From Lachnoanaerobaculum orale (GTDB lineage Bacteria > Bacillota > Clostridia > Lachnospirales > Lachnospiraceae): a stretch of 64,000 bases of DNA. Of this stretch, positions 26,835 to 35,415 are shown piece by piece (the stretch's first letter is position 1; each line of letters starts with the position of its first letter). The notes under the pieces are model-generated. The model saw nothing but the letters and a program-made list of their open reading frames with translations. It searched no databases and was not told the DNA's origin. Made by a program: the position numbers and the translations under genes. The DNA lies in contig NZ_RRCM01000001.1 in the NCBI RefSeq assembly GCF_003862485.1, forward strand, positions 373,896-437,895, in the 5' to 3' direction.

Positions 26835-27110
26835 TTATTGCTTGGAGATTAAATTTTGCTGGAATTTTTTGCTGATTTCCATGATGTCTTTGATAAAGTC
26901 GATGGCGCTGTCTGTATATTCCTTGTTTTTTACGATGGATTTTACTTTTGATATTACGATATCCTCTCTGTTTTGATTCAGAATGGGAAGATTATTCTTT
27001 ATTTTGTATTCTGCAATATCATTTACTACATCCATTCTCTCTTCAAAGAGCGATATAAGTTCTTTGTCTATGGTATCAATTCTTTCACGTAGATTTTCTA
27101 ATTCATTCAT
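26835..27110 (-). CDS. Chorismate mutase, AroQ type
   Basis: A 91-aa all-helical protein with the AroQ pattern: LRERIDTIDKELISLFEERM (N-terminal helix with the first active-site Arg), VNDIAEYKIKNN (Lys and Asp ligand helix) and NREDIVISKV. It converts chorismate to prephenate for phenylalanine and tyrosine synthesis. It is a monofunctional single-domain protein of standard length. AAGGAG stands 6 nt before the ATG. No aro genes are adjacent. Confidence 0.85.
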   Translation of the reverse strand: MNELENLRERIDTIDKELISLFEERMDVVNDIAEYKIKNNLPILNQNREDIVISKVKSIVKNKEYTDSAIDFIKDIMEISKKFQQNLISKQ

Positions 27111-27240
27111 AAGTACTCCTTAATTTAAATAAAGCTTTAACTGAATCTATTTTGACTTATTTGATAATAAAAGTAAATATAAGATTTTAATATTTTAAAG
27201 ATAATTAACACAAAAAGCAGTGACGGTTCATATTTAATTG

Positions 27241-27269
27241 TGTACAATGAGTTTTTATGATGATATAAT
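27241..27269 (+). promoter_or_regulatory. Predicted promoter of the rubrerythrin-like gene
   Basis: TGTACA, 17-bp spacer, TATAAT, 49 bp before the ATG. A second TTGACA lies closer to the gene but has no good -10. Confidence 0.55.
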
Positions 27270-27318
27270 ATGAATCTGTAAATTTGACAAGTTTTGATTA
27301 ATTTGAAAGAATGATATT

Positions 27319-27717
27319 ATGACTGAGGAAATAAAGAATATTTTTATGGAAGCACAAAAGGGTGAGCTTGATGCTGTTATCATGTATAACATGCTGGCAG
27401 ATGCTATGGGAAGTGAAAATAAGGAAATAGCAGAGAGTCTTCGTAAGATTGCTAAGGATGAGGGAAAGCATGCAGCAATATTTAAGAAACTTACAGGAGA
27501 GGCGGTAGTACCTGATGATGCACAGGCGAAGTATGTTTGTGGGCTTTTACCCGCTATAGGTGCAAAAACATTGTTTGCAAATATGGCAAAGGGTGAGTAT
27601 GATTCCATAGAAAAGTTTAAGGGCCTGCAGGATGAATACCCGGAGTTAAGAGTAATTGTAGAGGATGAACCGAAACATGGAGATGCACTTATTAAGATGA
27701 GTGAAATTACAGGTTAA
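27319..27717 (+). CDS. Rubrerythrin-like (ferritin-like) diiron protein
   Basis: A 132-aa four-helix protein. GELDAVIMYNMLADAM supplies the first Glu ligand and KIAKDEGKHAAIFKKL the E-x2-H pair; a second half repeats the plan (KGEYDSIEKF, VEDEPKHGDAL). This is the rubrerythrin diiron fold without the C-terminal rubredoxin domain. Such proteins reduce peroxide in anaerobes or store iron. The stand-alone gene has its own promoter and terminator. Exact activity is uncertain. Confidence 0.8.
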   Translation: MTEEIKNIFMEAQKGELDAVIMYNMLADAMGSENKEIAESLRKIAKDEGKHAAIFKKLTGEAVVPDDAQAKYVCGLLPAIGAKTLFANMAKGEYDSIEKFKGLQDEYPELRVIVEDEPKHGDALIKMSEITG

Positions 27718-27736
27718 TAATGTATAGTAATAAATT

Positions 27737-27760
27737 CTGCCTGATTTAAGGCAGTTTTTT
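27737..27760 (+). terminator. Rho-independent terminator
   Basis: CTGCCT and AGGCAG arms with a 6-nt loop and a six-T tail. Confidence 0.88.
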
Positions 27761-27763
27761 CAT

Positions 27764-27791
27764 TTGACAAAAGCGGAAAAATAAATATAAT
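27764..27791 (+). promoter_or_regulatory. Consensus promoter abutting the DUF2156 gene
   Basis: TTGACA, 16-bp spacer, TATAAT. The next gene's ATG begins 7 bp after the -10, at the expected transcription start, so the mRNA would be leaderless or nearly so. Confidence 0.75.
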
Positions 27792-27797
27792 TAAACC

Positions 27798-28733
27798 ATG
27801 GAATACAAAAAATTAAATTTTAAACAATTAGTAGCGGATGACATACAAAAGTATGCAGGGTTTTATGGACTCAGGCCCAATAAGACCTGTGACAGTGTAG
27901 AGCTTGAGAGTTTTATATGGAAAGATTATTATAATGTGCGAGCAACTATCGCAATGAGAGACGGTAAGGAGGTCGGACTTCTTTGGCTTATGGGAGATGA
28001 AGACAGGCCTTTTGCGGCTATGCCGCTTTGCAAAGAAGAAGACCTTGAGTACTGTTTCAATTTAATGGTGGAGTATTTTAATAAAGAGCTTGACCTACCT
28101 TTAAAGATTCACTTGGCGGATGAGGAAGGAATAAAAGTATTGAATTTGCCGGAGGATAAATTTATAGTAAGGCAGGAGGAGGATGCAAAGGACTATCTCT
28201 ATGAAGGAGATAAGTTGAGAAATCTTTCGGGAAAGAAGCTTCACAAGAAGAAAAATCATTACAATAATTTCCTTAAGACTTACGGTGACAGATATGAGTA
28301 CAGAGTACTTGGCTGCAATCCTACAGACAGGGATGATGTTTTCAAGTTCTTGGATAAGTGGAGAGAGAAAAAGGGAGAGGAAGTTGAAAAGCATCTTGAT
28401 CCTGAGGTGGAAGGAATACATGATATTTTACTTCACTGTACAAAGTTAAACATTAGAATGGGAGCAATATATATTGACGGCGAGATGGAGGCGTTTTCTA
28501 TAGGAAGTTATAATAAGCTTGAAGATATGGCTGTAATACATATAGAGAAGGCAAATCCTGAGATAAACGGTCTGTATCAGGCCATCAACAAGGAGTTTTT
28601 GGAGCATGAGTTTCCGACTGTAAGTCTTGTAAATCGTGAGGACGACCTTGGACTTGAGGGACTTCGCCGTGCGAAGCAAAGCTATTATCCGGTGGACTAT
28701 GCAAGAAAGTATTATGTTGAACAAAAAAGGTAA
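27798..28733 (+). CDS. DUF2156 (MprF C-terminal-like, GNAT-fold) protein
   Basis: A 311-aa protein of the DUF2156 family, the double-GNAT fold of the lysyl-phosphatidylglycerol synthase C-terminal domain: early ELESFIWKDYYNVRATIAMR, central LSGKKLHKKKNHYNNFLKTY and late IHIEKANPEINGLYQAINKEF, all typical. It has no membrane part, so it is the stand-alone cytoplasmic form common in clostridia; substrate unknown, possibly aminoacyl-tRNA dependent. Start codon is placed at 27798 because the protein then begins like its relatives; there is no ribosome site since the promoter lies directly in front. A GNAT gene follows 3 bp downstream. Confidence 0.85.
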   Translation: MEYKKLNFKQLVADDIQKYAGFYGLRPNKTCDSVELESFIWKDYYNVRATIAMRDGKEVGLLWLMGDEDRPFAAMPLCKEEDLEYCFNLMVEYFNKELDLPLKIHLADEEGIKVLNLPEDKFIVRQEEDAKDYLYEGDKLRNLSGKKLHKKKNHYNNFLKTYGDRYEYRVLGCNPTDRDDVFKFLDKWREKKGEEVEKHLDPEVEGIHDILLHCTKLNIRMGAIYIDGEMEAFSIGSYNKLEDMAVIHIEKANPEINGLYQAINKEFLEHEFPTVSLVNREDDLGLEGLRRAKQSYYPVDYARKYYVEQKR

Positions 28734-28736
28734 TAT

Positions 28737-29780
28737 ATGATAAAGTATTTGAAAAAAGAAGAAAAAGTACTTACAAAGCCTCTGTATAAGGAGGCTTTTT
28801 TTGAAGATTCCGATAATTTTGTAGAGTACTATTATAATGAAAAGACAAAGGACAACAGAATTTTGGCGGATATAGAGGGTGAGAGTATAAAATCTATGAT
28901 TATGCTGAACCCTTATACGGTATCCGTCTTCGGAAAGAAATACGGACTTGATTATATAGTGGCGGTTGCCACAAAGAAGGAGTATAAAAGGCAGGGATAT
29001 ATGAGAAGGCTTCTTGACAAGGTTCTCATTGATATGAACAGTGAAAAAGTTCCTTTTACCTACCTTATACCGGCAAATAAGGACTATTATCTGCCTTTTG
29101 ATTTTGCATTTGTTGCAAGGAAAAATGTTTATGATGTAGATTTATCCTCTTTTAAAAAGTCTGTATTAAAGGGCGTAAAGTCTGAGTCTAAAGAGGCTTG
29201 TGAGATTCTTAGGTTTATAAACAATGAGGTTTCAAAGGACAATGATGTATATACATATAGGGATATGCATTATTTTGAGAGGGAGTTAAAAGAGATAGCT
29301 TCCGAGAACGGCTTTATAAATATCTACCGTAAAGGTAATGAGATTGTGGCCTATGAGTCTTTTTGGGGGCTTGAAAAGATTGAACTGAAAGAGAGAATAG
29401 TCTCATCAAGTATTGCAAAGAGAGAGTACGGCAAAGAGAATATAATGGTAAGAATCACAAATGTGGCAGAGCTTTTGTCAAACTTCAGATCAAGCAAGGA
29501 TATAGATATCATTATAAAGATAAATGACAATATTGTTGAAGCACAGAATGCCTACTTTAGAGTGCAGATGGGTAAAGATTTCGCAAATGTATGTAAGATA
29601 TCCGATGCAAAGGATAGTGCTTTTGTTGAGTTTGATATTGCGGATTTTACAGCTTGGATTTTCGGGTATATTGATAATGTGAATTTTAATATTGTTAATT
29701 TTGTAGACAAATCTATTGCAAAAGATTCACTTGATTCTATAAATAAAATCAGTGGAATATTTATAAATGAACTTGTATAA
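28737..29780 (+). CDS. GNAT family N-acetyltransferase (Eis-like)
   Basis: A 347-aa protein. Residues 65-110 contain the acetyl-CoA motif (DYIVAVATKKEYKRQGYMRR followed by LLDKVL), the R/Q-x-x-G-x-G/A-type loop of GNAT enzymes. The C-terminal third (about residues 240-345) has the SCP2-like sterol-carrier fold pattern seen in Eis proteins. It is coupled to the DUF2156 gene (3-bp gap) and the two probably act in one pathway. Substrate unknown. Confidence 0.8.
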   Translation: MIKYLKKEEKVLTKPLYKEAFFEDSDNFVEYYYNEKTKDNRILADIEGESIKSMIMLNPYTVSVFGKKYGLDYIVAVATKKEYKRQGYMRRLLDKVLIDMNSEKVPFTYLIPANKDYYLPFDFAFVARKNVYDVDLSSFKKSVLKGVKSESKEACEILRFINNEVSKDNDVYTYRDMHYFERELKEIASENGFINIYRKGNEIVAYESFWGLEKIELKERIVSSSIAKREYGKENIMVRITNVAELLSNFRSSKDIDIIIKINDNIVEAQNAYFRVQMGKDFANVCKISDAKDSAFVEFDIADFTAWIFGYIDNVNFNIVNFVDKSIAKDSLDSINKISGIFINELV

Positions 29781-29878
29781 TAGGCGTTGATGCATAAAAG
29801 CTTGTAAGAGGAAATATTGATTTGATTATAATGTTAAGAAGCTTTACTTTATTATGCAGATAGGAAGAAGGGTGTAGA

Positions 29879-30523
29879 ATGAAAAATCCATTACATTATC
29901 AAATATCTGAGTATGACTGCGGTCCTACATCAATGCTCAATGCACTGAGCTTTCTATTTGAGAGAGAGGATATCCCGCCGGAGGTCATCAGAAACGTTAT
30001 GCTTTATACACTGGATTGTTACAGTAATGAGGGGCATCCGGGTAAGAGCGGTACGTCACCGATGGCAATGATGTTTTTAAGTAATTGGCTCAACAGGTTC
30101 AGAGATATTAAGCAGCTTAATGTTATATGTGAATATATTACAGGTGAACAGGTCTTTATCGGTGAGACAAGTCGTATCAATGATGCTCTTACAAGGGGCG
30201 GTGCGGTTGTGATAAGGCTTTTTTATGATGTACCTCACTATGTGCTGCTTACAGGCGTGGATGAAAGCAATATCTATATGTTTGACCCTTATTATGAGGA
30301 TGAGTTCACGGATGAGCACTGGTCACAGTTTATACCGGAAGGTGATGTGGAGCTTGTACTTGATAAGCCGCTTAGGTATAATCGTATTGTACCTTTCGGC
30401 TACTTTAACAGAGAAGAGGACTTGCTCTACGCCCTTGGAAAGTTTGAAAACCGTGAGGCGGTAATACTTTATAATCAGAAGACCGAGAAGACCCCGGAGA
30501 AGACGATAGAGTACTTTATATAG
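29879..30523 (+). CDS. Peptidase C39-like protein
   Basis: A 214-aa protein with a papain-like C39 pattern: QISEYDCGPTSMLNALSFL near the N-terminus (catalytic Cys about residue 14), VPHYVLLTGVDE (catalytic His) and YMFDPYYED (Asp). No transporter domain, signal peptide or membrane segment is present, so it is a stand-alone cytoplasmic C39-like protein rather than a bacteriocin exporter. Substrate unknown. AAGAAGGG precedes the ATG. Confidence 0.75.
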   Translation: MKNPLHYQISEYDCGPTSMLNALSFLFEREDIPPEVIRNVMLYTLDCYSNEGHPGKSGTSPMAMMFLSNWLNRFRDIKQLNVICEYITGEQVFIGETSRINDALTRGGAVVIRLFYDVPHYVLLTGVDESNIYMFDPYYEDEFTDEHWSQFIPEGDVELVLDKPLRYNRIVPFGYFNREEDLLYALGKFENREAVILYNQKTEKTPEKTIEYFI

Positions 30524-30569
30524 AAATTAATACAAGTATCATAGTTTGTTATAAGAGGATAGTAAGTAG

Positions 30570-31196
30570 ATGATTAATCAAATTTTGCAAAAAGATGGTC
30601 TATCAACGGAGCTATTGAGCAGGCTATCGTATAAATCTGAATTAGGGATAAATCTAAAAAAGAATCTGCATTATTTTGGCAAGAAGATATTAATGGATGA
30701 GATATATAATGTAAATGCATGGTATGATTCATGTGATTTCCTTTATAATATTGCTGCAGATTATAGGATAAAAAGTATTCAATCTGCAATGCTAAAGTAT
30801 GATAGATATTTTCCGGATCATCAAACTAGAAAAGTCTTTGACGATTTGCTGGGATTTCGTACTTTATGTGATGATTATGAATTTCTTTTAAGTATAGGCA
30901 AAACTGATGGCATTAGGATTGCGGATATGTCAAAAGGTAAGGCAAATGATGATGGTTATCGGGGAGTACATATATATTTTCAGGAAAGTAATTATCATTA
31001 TCCGATAGAGATTCAATATAATACATTTTATGATCGTCAACTGAATAATTGGTTACATAAATATACATATAAGAAAAACTACGATAATAATACAGGTTTT
31101 ACATTGAGAAAAGAATATGAAAATGGTAAAATCAAAACAGAAAGTGAATTTAGGGAGGCTTTAGAATATGTGCTATCTTGTTGCAAAAAAGGCTGA
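30570..31196 (+). CDS. RelA/SpoT-domain protein (possible small alarmone synthetase or toxSAS toxin)
   Basis: A 208-aa protein with the (p)ppGpp-synthetase domain: YRIKSIQSAMLKYDRY (R-x-K-S loop), DDLLGFRTLCDD (Mg-binding Asp and D-L-x-G-x-R), SKGKANDDGYRGVHIYF (G-Y-R-x-x-H) and YPIEIQYNTF (E-I-Q) with HKYTYKK. No hydrolase, TGS or ACT domain is present, so it is of small-synthetase size. It overlaps a 74-aa partner gene by 29 bp. Single-domain synthetases paired with a small gene are often toxSAS toxin-antitoxin modules; this role is inferred. Confidence 0.75.
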   Translation: MINQILQKDGLSTELLSRLSYKSELGINLKKNLHYFGKKILMDEIYNVNAWYDSCDFLYNIAADYRIKSIQSAMLKYDRYFPDHQTRKVFDDLLGFRTLCDDYEFLLSIGKTDGIRIADMSKGKANDDGYRGVHIYFQESNYHYPIEIQYNTFYDRQLNNWLHKYTYKKNYDNNTGFTLRKEYENGKIKTESEFREALEYVLSCCKKG

Positions 31197-31392
31197 CGGT
31201 ATAGGCAGTATAGCGCTACAGACTTCTCATGGGAAACATTTAGTTGATTTCAAGAAAAAGCTGATAAAAGAGGTAGGCGTTGAGAATATACAATTGGTTA
31301 CTGTAAGTAGACCGTCTGCTTATGGAGAATATGAGCCATATAGGTTTGTTGATACAGAGCAGGAATTTGAAGAGAGTTTAAAATTGCTTTAG
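31168..31392 (+). CDS. Small protein coupled to the RelA/SpoT-domain gene (DUF6718-like)
   Basis: A 74-aa protein (MCYLVAKKADGIGSIALQTS, VTVSRPSAYGEYEPYRFVDT) that resembles a small family seen in Lachnospiraceae. The ATG lies inside the preceding gene with GGAGG 9 nt upstream, so the two are translationally coupled. No function is known; a partner or antitoxin of the RelA/SpoT-like protein is the simplest idea. Confidence 0.6.
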   Translation: MCYLVAKKADGIGSIALQTSHGKHLVDFKKKLIKEVGVENIQLVTVSRPSAYGEYEPYRFVDTEQEFEESLKLL

Positions 31393-31438
31393 CTTATACA
31401 AGGTGTGGAATACTATTTTAATATATAATATAATTTCA

Positions 31439-31470
31439 GGCAGTTAATCTAATGATTGGCTGTCTTTTTT
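31439..31470 (+). terminator. Rho-independent terminator
   Basis: GGCAGTTAATC and GATTGGCTGTC pair (with G-U pairs) over a 4-nt loop, followed by six T. Confidence 0.82.
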
Positions 31471-31551
31471 CAAATCACCACAAAAGTCCGAAAAGATGTA
31501 CAGCATGTCTGATATGATAATTACAGTATATATATTAACGGAGGTAATATC

Positions 31552-31806
31552 ATGACTGAAATTAGTATAACAAAGGCAAAGGAGAATCTTTATCAAATTG
31601 TTTCAGATGTTAATGAATATTCGCAGCCGATAATTATAATAAATAACAGAGGGAAAAATGCTGTATTAATATCTGAAGATGATTGGTTGGCAATTCAGGA
31701 AACACTATATCTGAATTTAATACCCGGAATGACAGAGAGTATTCTTGAATCAAGAAATGAAGATATTTCTGAATGTACATCCTATAATCCGAACGAGGAG
31801 TGGTAA
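31552..31806 (+). CDS. Phd/YefM family antitoxin, orphan
   Basis: An 84-aa antitoxin: ISITKAKENLYQIVSDVNEY is the DNA-binding Phd/YefM N-terminus and PIIIINNRGKNAVLISEDDW its second conserved block, followed by a disordered acidic tail that would neutralise the toxin. CGGAGGT precedes the ATG. The toxin gene expected right after the stop is absent: only an ATG followed by a stop and about 14 further codons remain before non-coding DNA. Confidence 0.85.
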   Translation: MTEISITKAKENLYQIVSDVNEYSQPIIIINNRGKNAVLISEDDWLAIQETLYLNLIPGMTESILESRNEDISECTSYNPNEEW

Positions 31807-31850
31807 ATGTAGTACGTATGTGGACCAATTATGAGGGAATAAAATAATAA

Positions 31851-31878
31851 TTGAAAAATACAATCTTTGTGCTACAAT
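31851..31878 (+). promoter_or_regulatory. Predicted promoter of gldA
   Basis: TTGAAA, 16-bp spacer, TACAAT, 70 bp before the ATG. Confidence 0.6.
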
Positions 31879-31948
31879 AGTCCTTAACAATATATGTTAA
31901 AGTTTTGACATAGTTTCAAAGCTTGACGGTTTTAATGGAGGTTTTGTT

Positions 31949-33043
31949 ATGAAACGTTTAAGAATGATGCGTGCACCACTCAAGTATGTACAGGGAAAAG
32001 GAGCTTTGCTTCAGTTCCGTAAGGAAATGGAGTATATGGGAAAGAGATGGTTGTTTGTCTGTTCAAACAGCGGTTACAACAGCTGCCATGAAGATTTGGA
32101 AAAGAGCTTTGAAGGCGAAGATGATTATCGCAGATATGAAGTCTTCGGAGGAATGTCAAGTATCAGCGAGATAAAGAAAATGCAGGATATTGTTGAGACT
32201 GATAAGATTGACGTTGTTGTTGCGGTAGGCGGCGGTTCGGCAGTGGATGCGGCTAAGGCAACAGCATATTACATGGGAAAGAGAATAGTTATAATACCTA
32301 CAGTTGCAGCTACAGATGCACCTTGTACAGGACTTTCCGTTATATATAATGATGACGGAAGCTTCAATAAATATTTATTCTATCCGCAAAATCCGGATGC
32401 GGTACTTGTAGACAGCAGTGTTATAGCTAATGCACCTGTAAAGTTTTTGATAGCCGGTATGGGAGACGCTCTTGGAACATACTTTGAAGGAAGAGCTTCA
32501 CTTCGTACTGAGTCACCAAGTTTGGAGAGCGGCGGTATTACAAGAGCAGGCATGGCAATTGCAAAGGCTTGCTATGATACCTTAAGAAAATACGGAAAAG
32601 CGGCCATAACTGCCTGTGAGAATAATGTTGTTACTCCTGCTTTGGATGCAATTATAGAGGCTACAGTTTATCTTTCAGGTGTAGGAGCAGATAATGTAAA
32701 CTGTGCGGCTCCTCACTCATTCTACAACGGAGTTACTTCACTTGGCGGACATGAGGCATATCATGGTAATTGTGTGGCATTCGGTACTTTGATACAGCTT
32801 ACACTTGAGTGTGCGGATAAGGCCGAGTTTGAGGATATACAGAATTTCTGCCTTGAAGTAGGACTGCCTATTACACTTGCAGAGCTTGGAGACTTTACAG
32901 ATGAGGATCTTCATACTATAGCAAAGAATGCCTGTGTAAAGGGAGAAACAATACATAATCTTGCAGGAGACGTAACACCTGATGAGTTGTATGCGGCTAT
33001 TATAGCTACAGATGCTTTAGGTAAGGCAAGACTTGGCAAGTAA
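31949..33043 (+). CDS. gldA: Glycerol dehydrogenase
   Basis: A 364-aa iron/zinc-type polyol dehydrogenase. VVVAVGGGSAVDAAKATAYY is the NAD-binding glycine motif, PTVAATDAPCTGLSVIY the substrate/NAD loop, and GMGDALGTYFE, APHSFYNG and GHEAYHGNCVAFGT supply the Asp and two His metal ligands, as in GldA. It oxidises glycerol to dihydroxyacetone with NAD+. GGAGG lies before the ATG. With glpK it gives the cell two entry routes for glycerol, although no dhaKLM genes are in view. Confidence 0.92.
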   Translation: MKRLRMMRAPLKYVQGKGALLQFRKEMEYMGKRWLFVCSNSGYNSCHEDLEKSFEGEDDYRRYEVFGGMSSISEIKKMQDIVETDKIDVVVAVGGGSAVDAAKATAYYMGKRIVIIPTVAATDAPCTGLSVIYNDDGSFNKYLFYPQNPDAVLVDSSVIANAPVKFLIAGMGDALGTYFEGRASLRTESPSLESGGITRAGMAIAKACYDTLRKYGKAAITACENNVVTPALDAIIEATVYLSGVGADNVNCAAPHSFYNGVTSLGGHEAYHGNCVAFGTLIQLTLECADKAEFEDIQNFCLEVGLPITLAELGDFTDEDLHTIAKNACVKGETIHNLAGDVTPDELYAAIIATDALGKARLGK

Positions 33044-33062
33044 TCTATTTAATGGATAAGTG

Positions 33063-33107
33063 GCTGTTGCCGGATAGATATTTTATCTTTTTGGTGGCGG
33101 CTTTTTT
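33063..33107 (+). terminator. Probable terminator after gldA
   Basis: GGCTGTTGCC and GGTGGCGGCT can pair with several G-U pairs around an inner GATAGATATTTTATC hairpin, followed by six T. It lies upstream of the chosen start of the next gene. Confidence 0.55.
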
Positions 33108-33141
33108 ATGTTCTTTGTCAAATACTGGGGTGGGAGGTAAA

Positions 33142-33651
33142 ATGAAATCAAAGCATGATGTAATAGTAATAAGACCGGGTTTAGTATATTTGTTTTTCAG
33201 TTTTATGCCTATAGTTTTAGGAGTTACATATTTTTGGGTATTAGGCAAAGCTTTACCGTCAGATAATCCGGAGACGGACAAGATGGCAAGGTGGATATTG
33301 CTATTATTTTTTTTGACTGTCGGATTAGTATCGGGATTATATGCGTTGCTTACCAAGATAAAAATTGACAATGAGAAAATAGAAATAACAAGGTTTCCTC
33401 TTAAAAAAAAGGAATATTTTTGGTTTGATATAACTACTGCAAAGATTATAAATGAGGCATTGGCTTACCCATGTGTGATATATACAGCAGAAAAAAGAAT
33501 AGCAAAAGTACCAAGGGCATATATAGGCTATGAAAAGCTGCTAAATGAGCTAAGCAAAAGAAAAATTATTGAGGAAGATGATTTGTACCTGGAAGCCAGA
33601 GGAATGTTGGCATTTGATAAGCTAAAACTTAGAGATCTCTTTAGAAGGTAG
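33142..33651 (+). CDS. Two-TM membrane protein with PH-like tail
   Basis: A 169-aa protein with two hydrophobic segments (about residues 14-35 and 52-72) followed by a cytoplasmic-type part (IKIDNEKIEITRFPLKKKEY, IYTAEKRIAKVPRAYIGYEK) whose strand pattern is reminiscent of bacterial PH domains. Function unknown. The start at 33142 has GGGAGGT 4 nt upstream; a longer frame from 33052 runs through the terminator hairpin and is rejected. Confidence 0.65.
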   Translation: MKSKHDVIVIRPGLVYLFFSFMPIVLGVTYFWVLGKALPSDNPETDKMARWILLLFFLTVGLVSGLYALLTKIKIDNEKIEITRFPLKKKEYFWFDITTAKIINEALAYPCVIYTAEKRIAKVPRAYIGYEKLLNELSKRKIIEEDDLYLEARGMLAFDKLKLRDLFRR

Positions 33652-33700
33652 TGGGAATAGGGTTAAAATATAATAAAAATAGATAGGAGAATAGCATAAA

Positions 33701-34281
33701 ATGAATGATAACAAAAAAGAAACTATTTGAAATGATCTTGAAAATTTTATAAAAGAAAAAAGAATTGGGAAGTATTGTATTTGGATGATGATACAGCACG
33801 ATTTATGTTGGGAGAGGTCGGAGAAAATCCTATTATATGCTTTGGAATAAATCCAAGTACAGCTAATGATGAAAAGGATGATCCCACTATTTCAAAAATA
33901 AGAAAAATTGCATCAGAAAATAATTGTGACGGTTGGATAATGCTAAATCTTTATCCGCAAAGAGCGACAAATCCAAATGATATGCATATAAAAGCTGCTG
34001 ATGATTTAACTGTAAAAAATTATGAAGTTATAAGAAGTGTTTTTAATATATACTCTAATGCTTTAACCTTGGCTTCTTGGGGGAACGCCATAGAGAAAAG
34101 AAAATATTTGAAAGATTGCTTAAAGGAAATTCTAGCTATTGACCCGGATAGGAAGTGGGTATGCCGTGGCAAGCTTACGGTGAAAGGCAATCCAAGGCAT
34201 CAATTATATGTACCTGATAATACCAAATTACAAGATTTATATTTTAGATTAGATGGAAAAGTTTTATGCAGTAAAGATTGA
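33701..34281 (+). pseudogene. DUF1643 protein with damaged 5' end
   Basis: The DUF1643 core is intact from about 33775 (ICFGINPSTANDEKDDPTIS, WIMLNLYPQRATNPNDMH, GNPRHQLYV). The natural start appears to be ATG 33701, 9 nt after AGGAGA, but that frame meets TGA at 33728 and is joined to the core only after a one-base shift in the A6 run at 33756-33761. Without these two lesions the product would read through NDLENFIKEK into NWEVLYLDDDTARFMLGE. Alternatively a 168-aa product could start at TTG 33775, with a poor ribosome site. DUF1643 proteins are of unknown function and common on mobile DNA. Confidence 0.65.
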
Positions 34282-34392
34282 AAAAGATAATGGTGCATAG
34301 ATGTGTACAATTATTGATAAATAATGTATATAAAAATTTGAACTTAGAAAATAATAGTATATAAAGATAGATATTATTAGAGGAGGAGCATA

Positions 34393-35415
34393 GTGACCGG
34401 CTATAAAAATATTATAAATAAACCTGAATATAATTTTATAAATACTAATGAGCATCTTGGAAAGCATGTGATTTTGCTTGGGCTTGCAGGAAGCTATGCA
34501 TATGGGACAAATATAGAAAGCAGCGATATAGATATAAGAGGAATTACACTCAATCAAAAATCGGATCTTATAGGACTTACACAGTTTGAACAGTATGTGG
34601 ACGATAATACGGATACCGTTATCTATGCATTTAATAAAATGGTGAATTTACTTTTGAGTTGTAATCCGAATACAATAGAGTTGCTTGGACTTGCACCGGA
34701 TAATTATCTCTATCTTAATGATATCGGGAAAATGCTTCTTGATAATAAACGATTGTTTTTATCAAAAAGAGCTATTCAGTCATTTGGAGGGTATGCGGAT
34801 GCGCAACTTAGAAGATTACAGAATGCACTTGCCAGAGACACATTTCCACAAAGTGAAAAGGAGCAGCATATTTTTAATTCTGTAAAGAATGCAATGTACA
34901 GTTTTAACTCAAGTTATAAGAACTTTGAAAACGGAAGTCTGGAAATTTTTATAGATAGGGCGGTTAATCCGGAGCTTGAAACTGAGATATTTGTCAATGC
35001 CAAGTTGAGTCACTATCCGCTAAGAGATTATGTAAGTATGTGGAATACAATGTCAAATGTTGTAAAAGACTATGATAAAATAGGCAAGAGAAATAAAAAG
35101 AAAGATGATCTTCATTTAAATAAGCACGCCATGCATCTTATGAGATTATTTATGATGGCCATTGATATACTGGAAAAGGGAGAAATCAATACATACAGAG
35201 AAAAAGAACATGAATTGTTGATGGATATCCGCTTTGGGAAATATCAAACAGATGAGGGAACTTTTTCGGACAGCTTCTATGATATGATGAGAGAGTATGA
35301 AAAGAAGCTTGATTACGCTTCCAAGCATACGCAATTACCGGATGAACCGGATTTTAAAAGTGTGCAGGAATTGGTAATGACAATAAATGAAAGGGTGATT
35401 AGTGATGAGATATGA
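34393..35415 (+). CDS. RlaP-type nucleotidyltransferase, first of a pair
   Basis: A 340-aa protein starting with GTG 4 nt after AGGAGGAG. The pol-beta nucleotidyltransferase core LGLAGSYAYGTNIESSDIDI gives the G-S and D-x-D catalytic motifs, followed by a helical C-terminal part (residues 110-330). It fits the RlaP group (PF10127; RNA-ligase-associated nucleotidyltransferase, YcgL-like). Substrate unknown; phage and bacterial relatives occur near RNA repair genes. It overlaps the next nucleotidyltransferase gene by 14 bp. Confidence 0.75.
   Translation: MTGYKNIINKPEYNFINTNEHLGKHVILLGLAGSYAYGTNIESSDIDIRGITLNQKSDLIGLTQFEQYVDDNTDTVIYAFNKMVNLLLSCNPNTIELLGLAPDNYLYLNDIGKMLLDNKRLFLSKRAIQSFGGYADAQLRRLQNALARDTFPQSEKEQHIFNSVKNAMYSFNSSYKNFENGSLEIFIDRAVNPELETEIFVNAKLSHYPLRDYVSMWNTMSNVVKDYDKIGKRNKKKDDLHLNKHAMHLMRLFMMAIDILEKGEINTYREKEHELLMDIRFGKYQTDEGTFSDSFYDMMREYEKKLDYASKHTQLPDEPDFKSVQELVMTINERVISDEI

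Noticed and set aside
33052-33141. Upstream extension of the two-TM protein to 33052
   Set aside because: It crosses the gldA terminator hairpin and has no ribosome site, whereas GGGAGGT stands before 33142.
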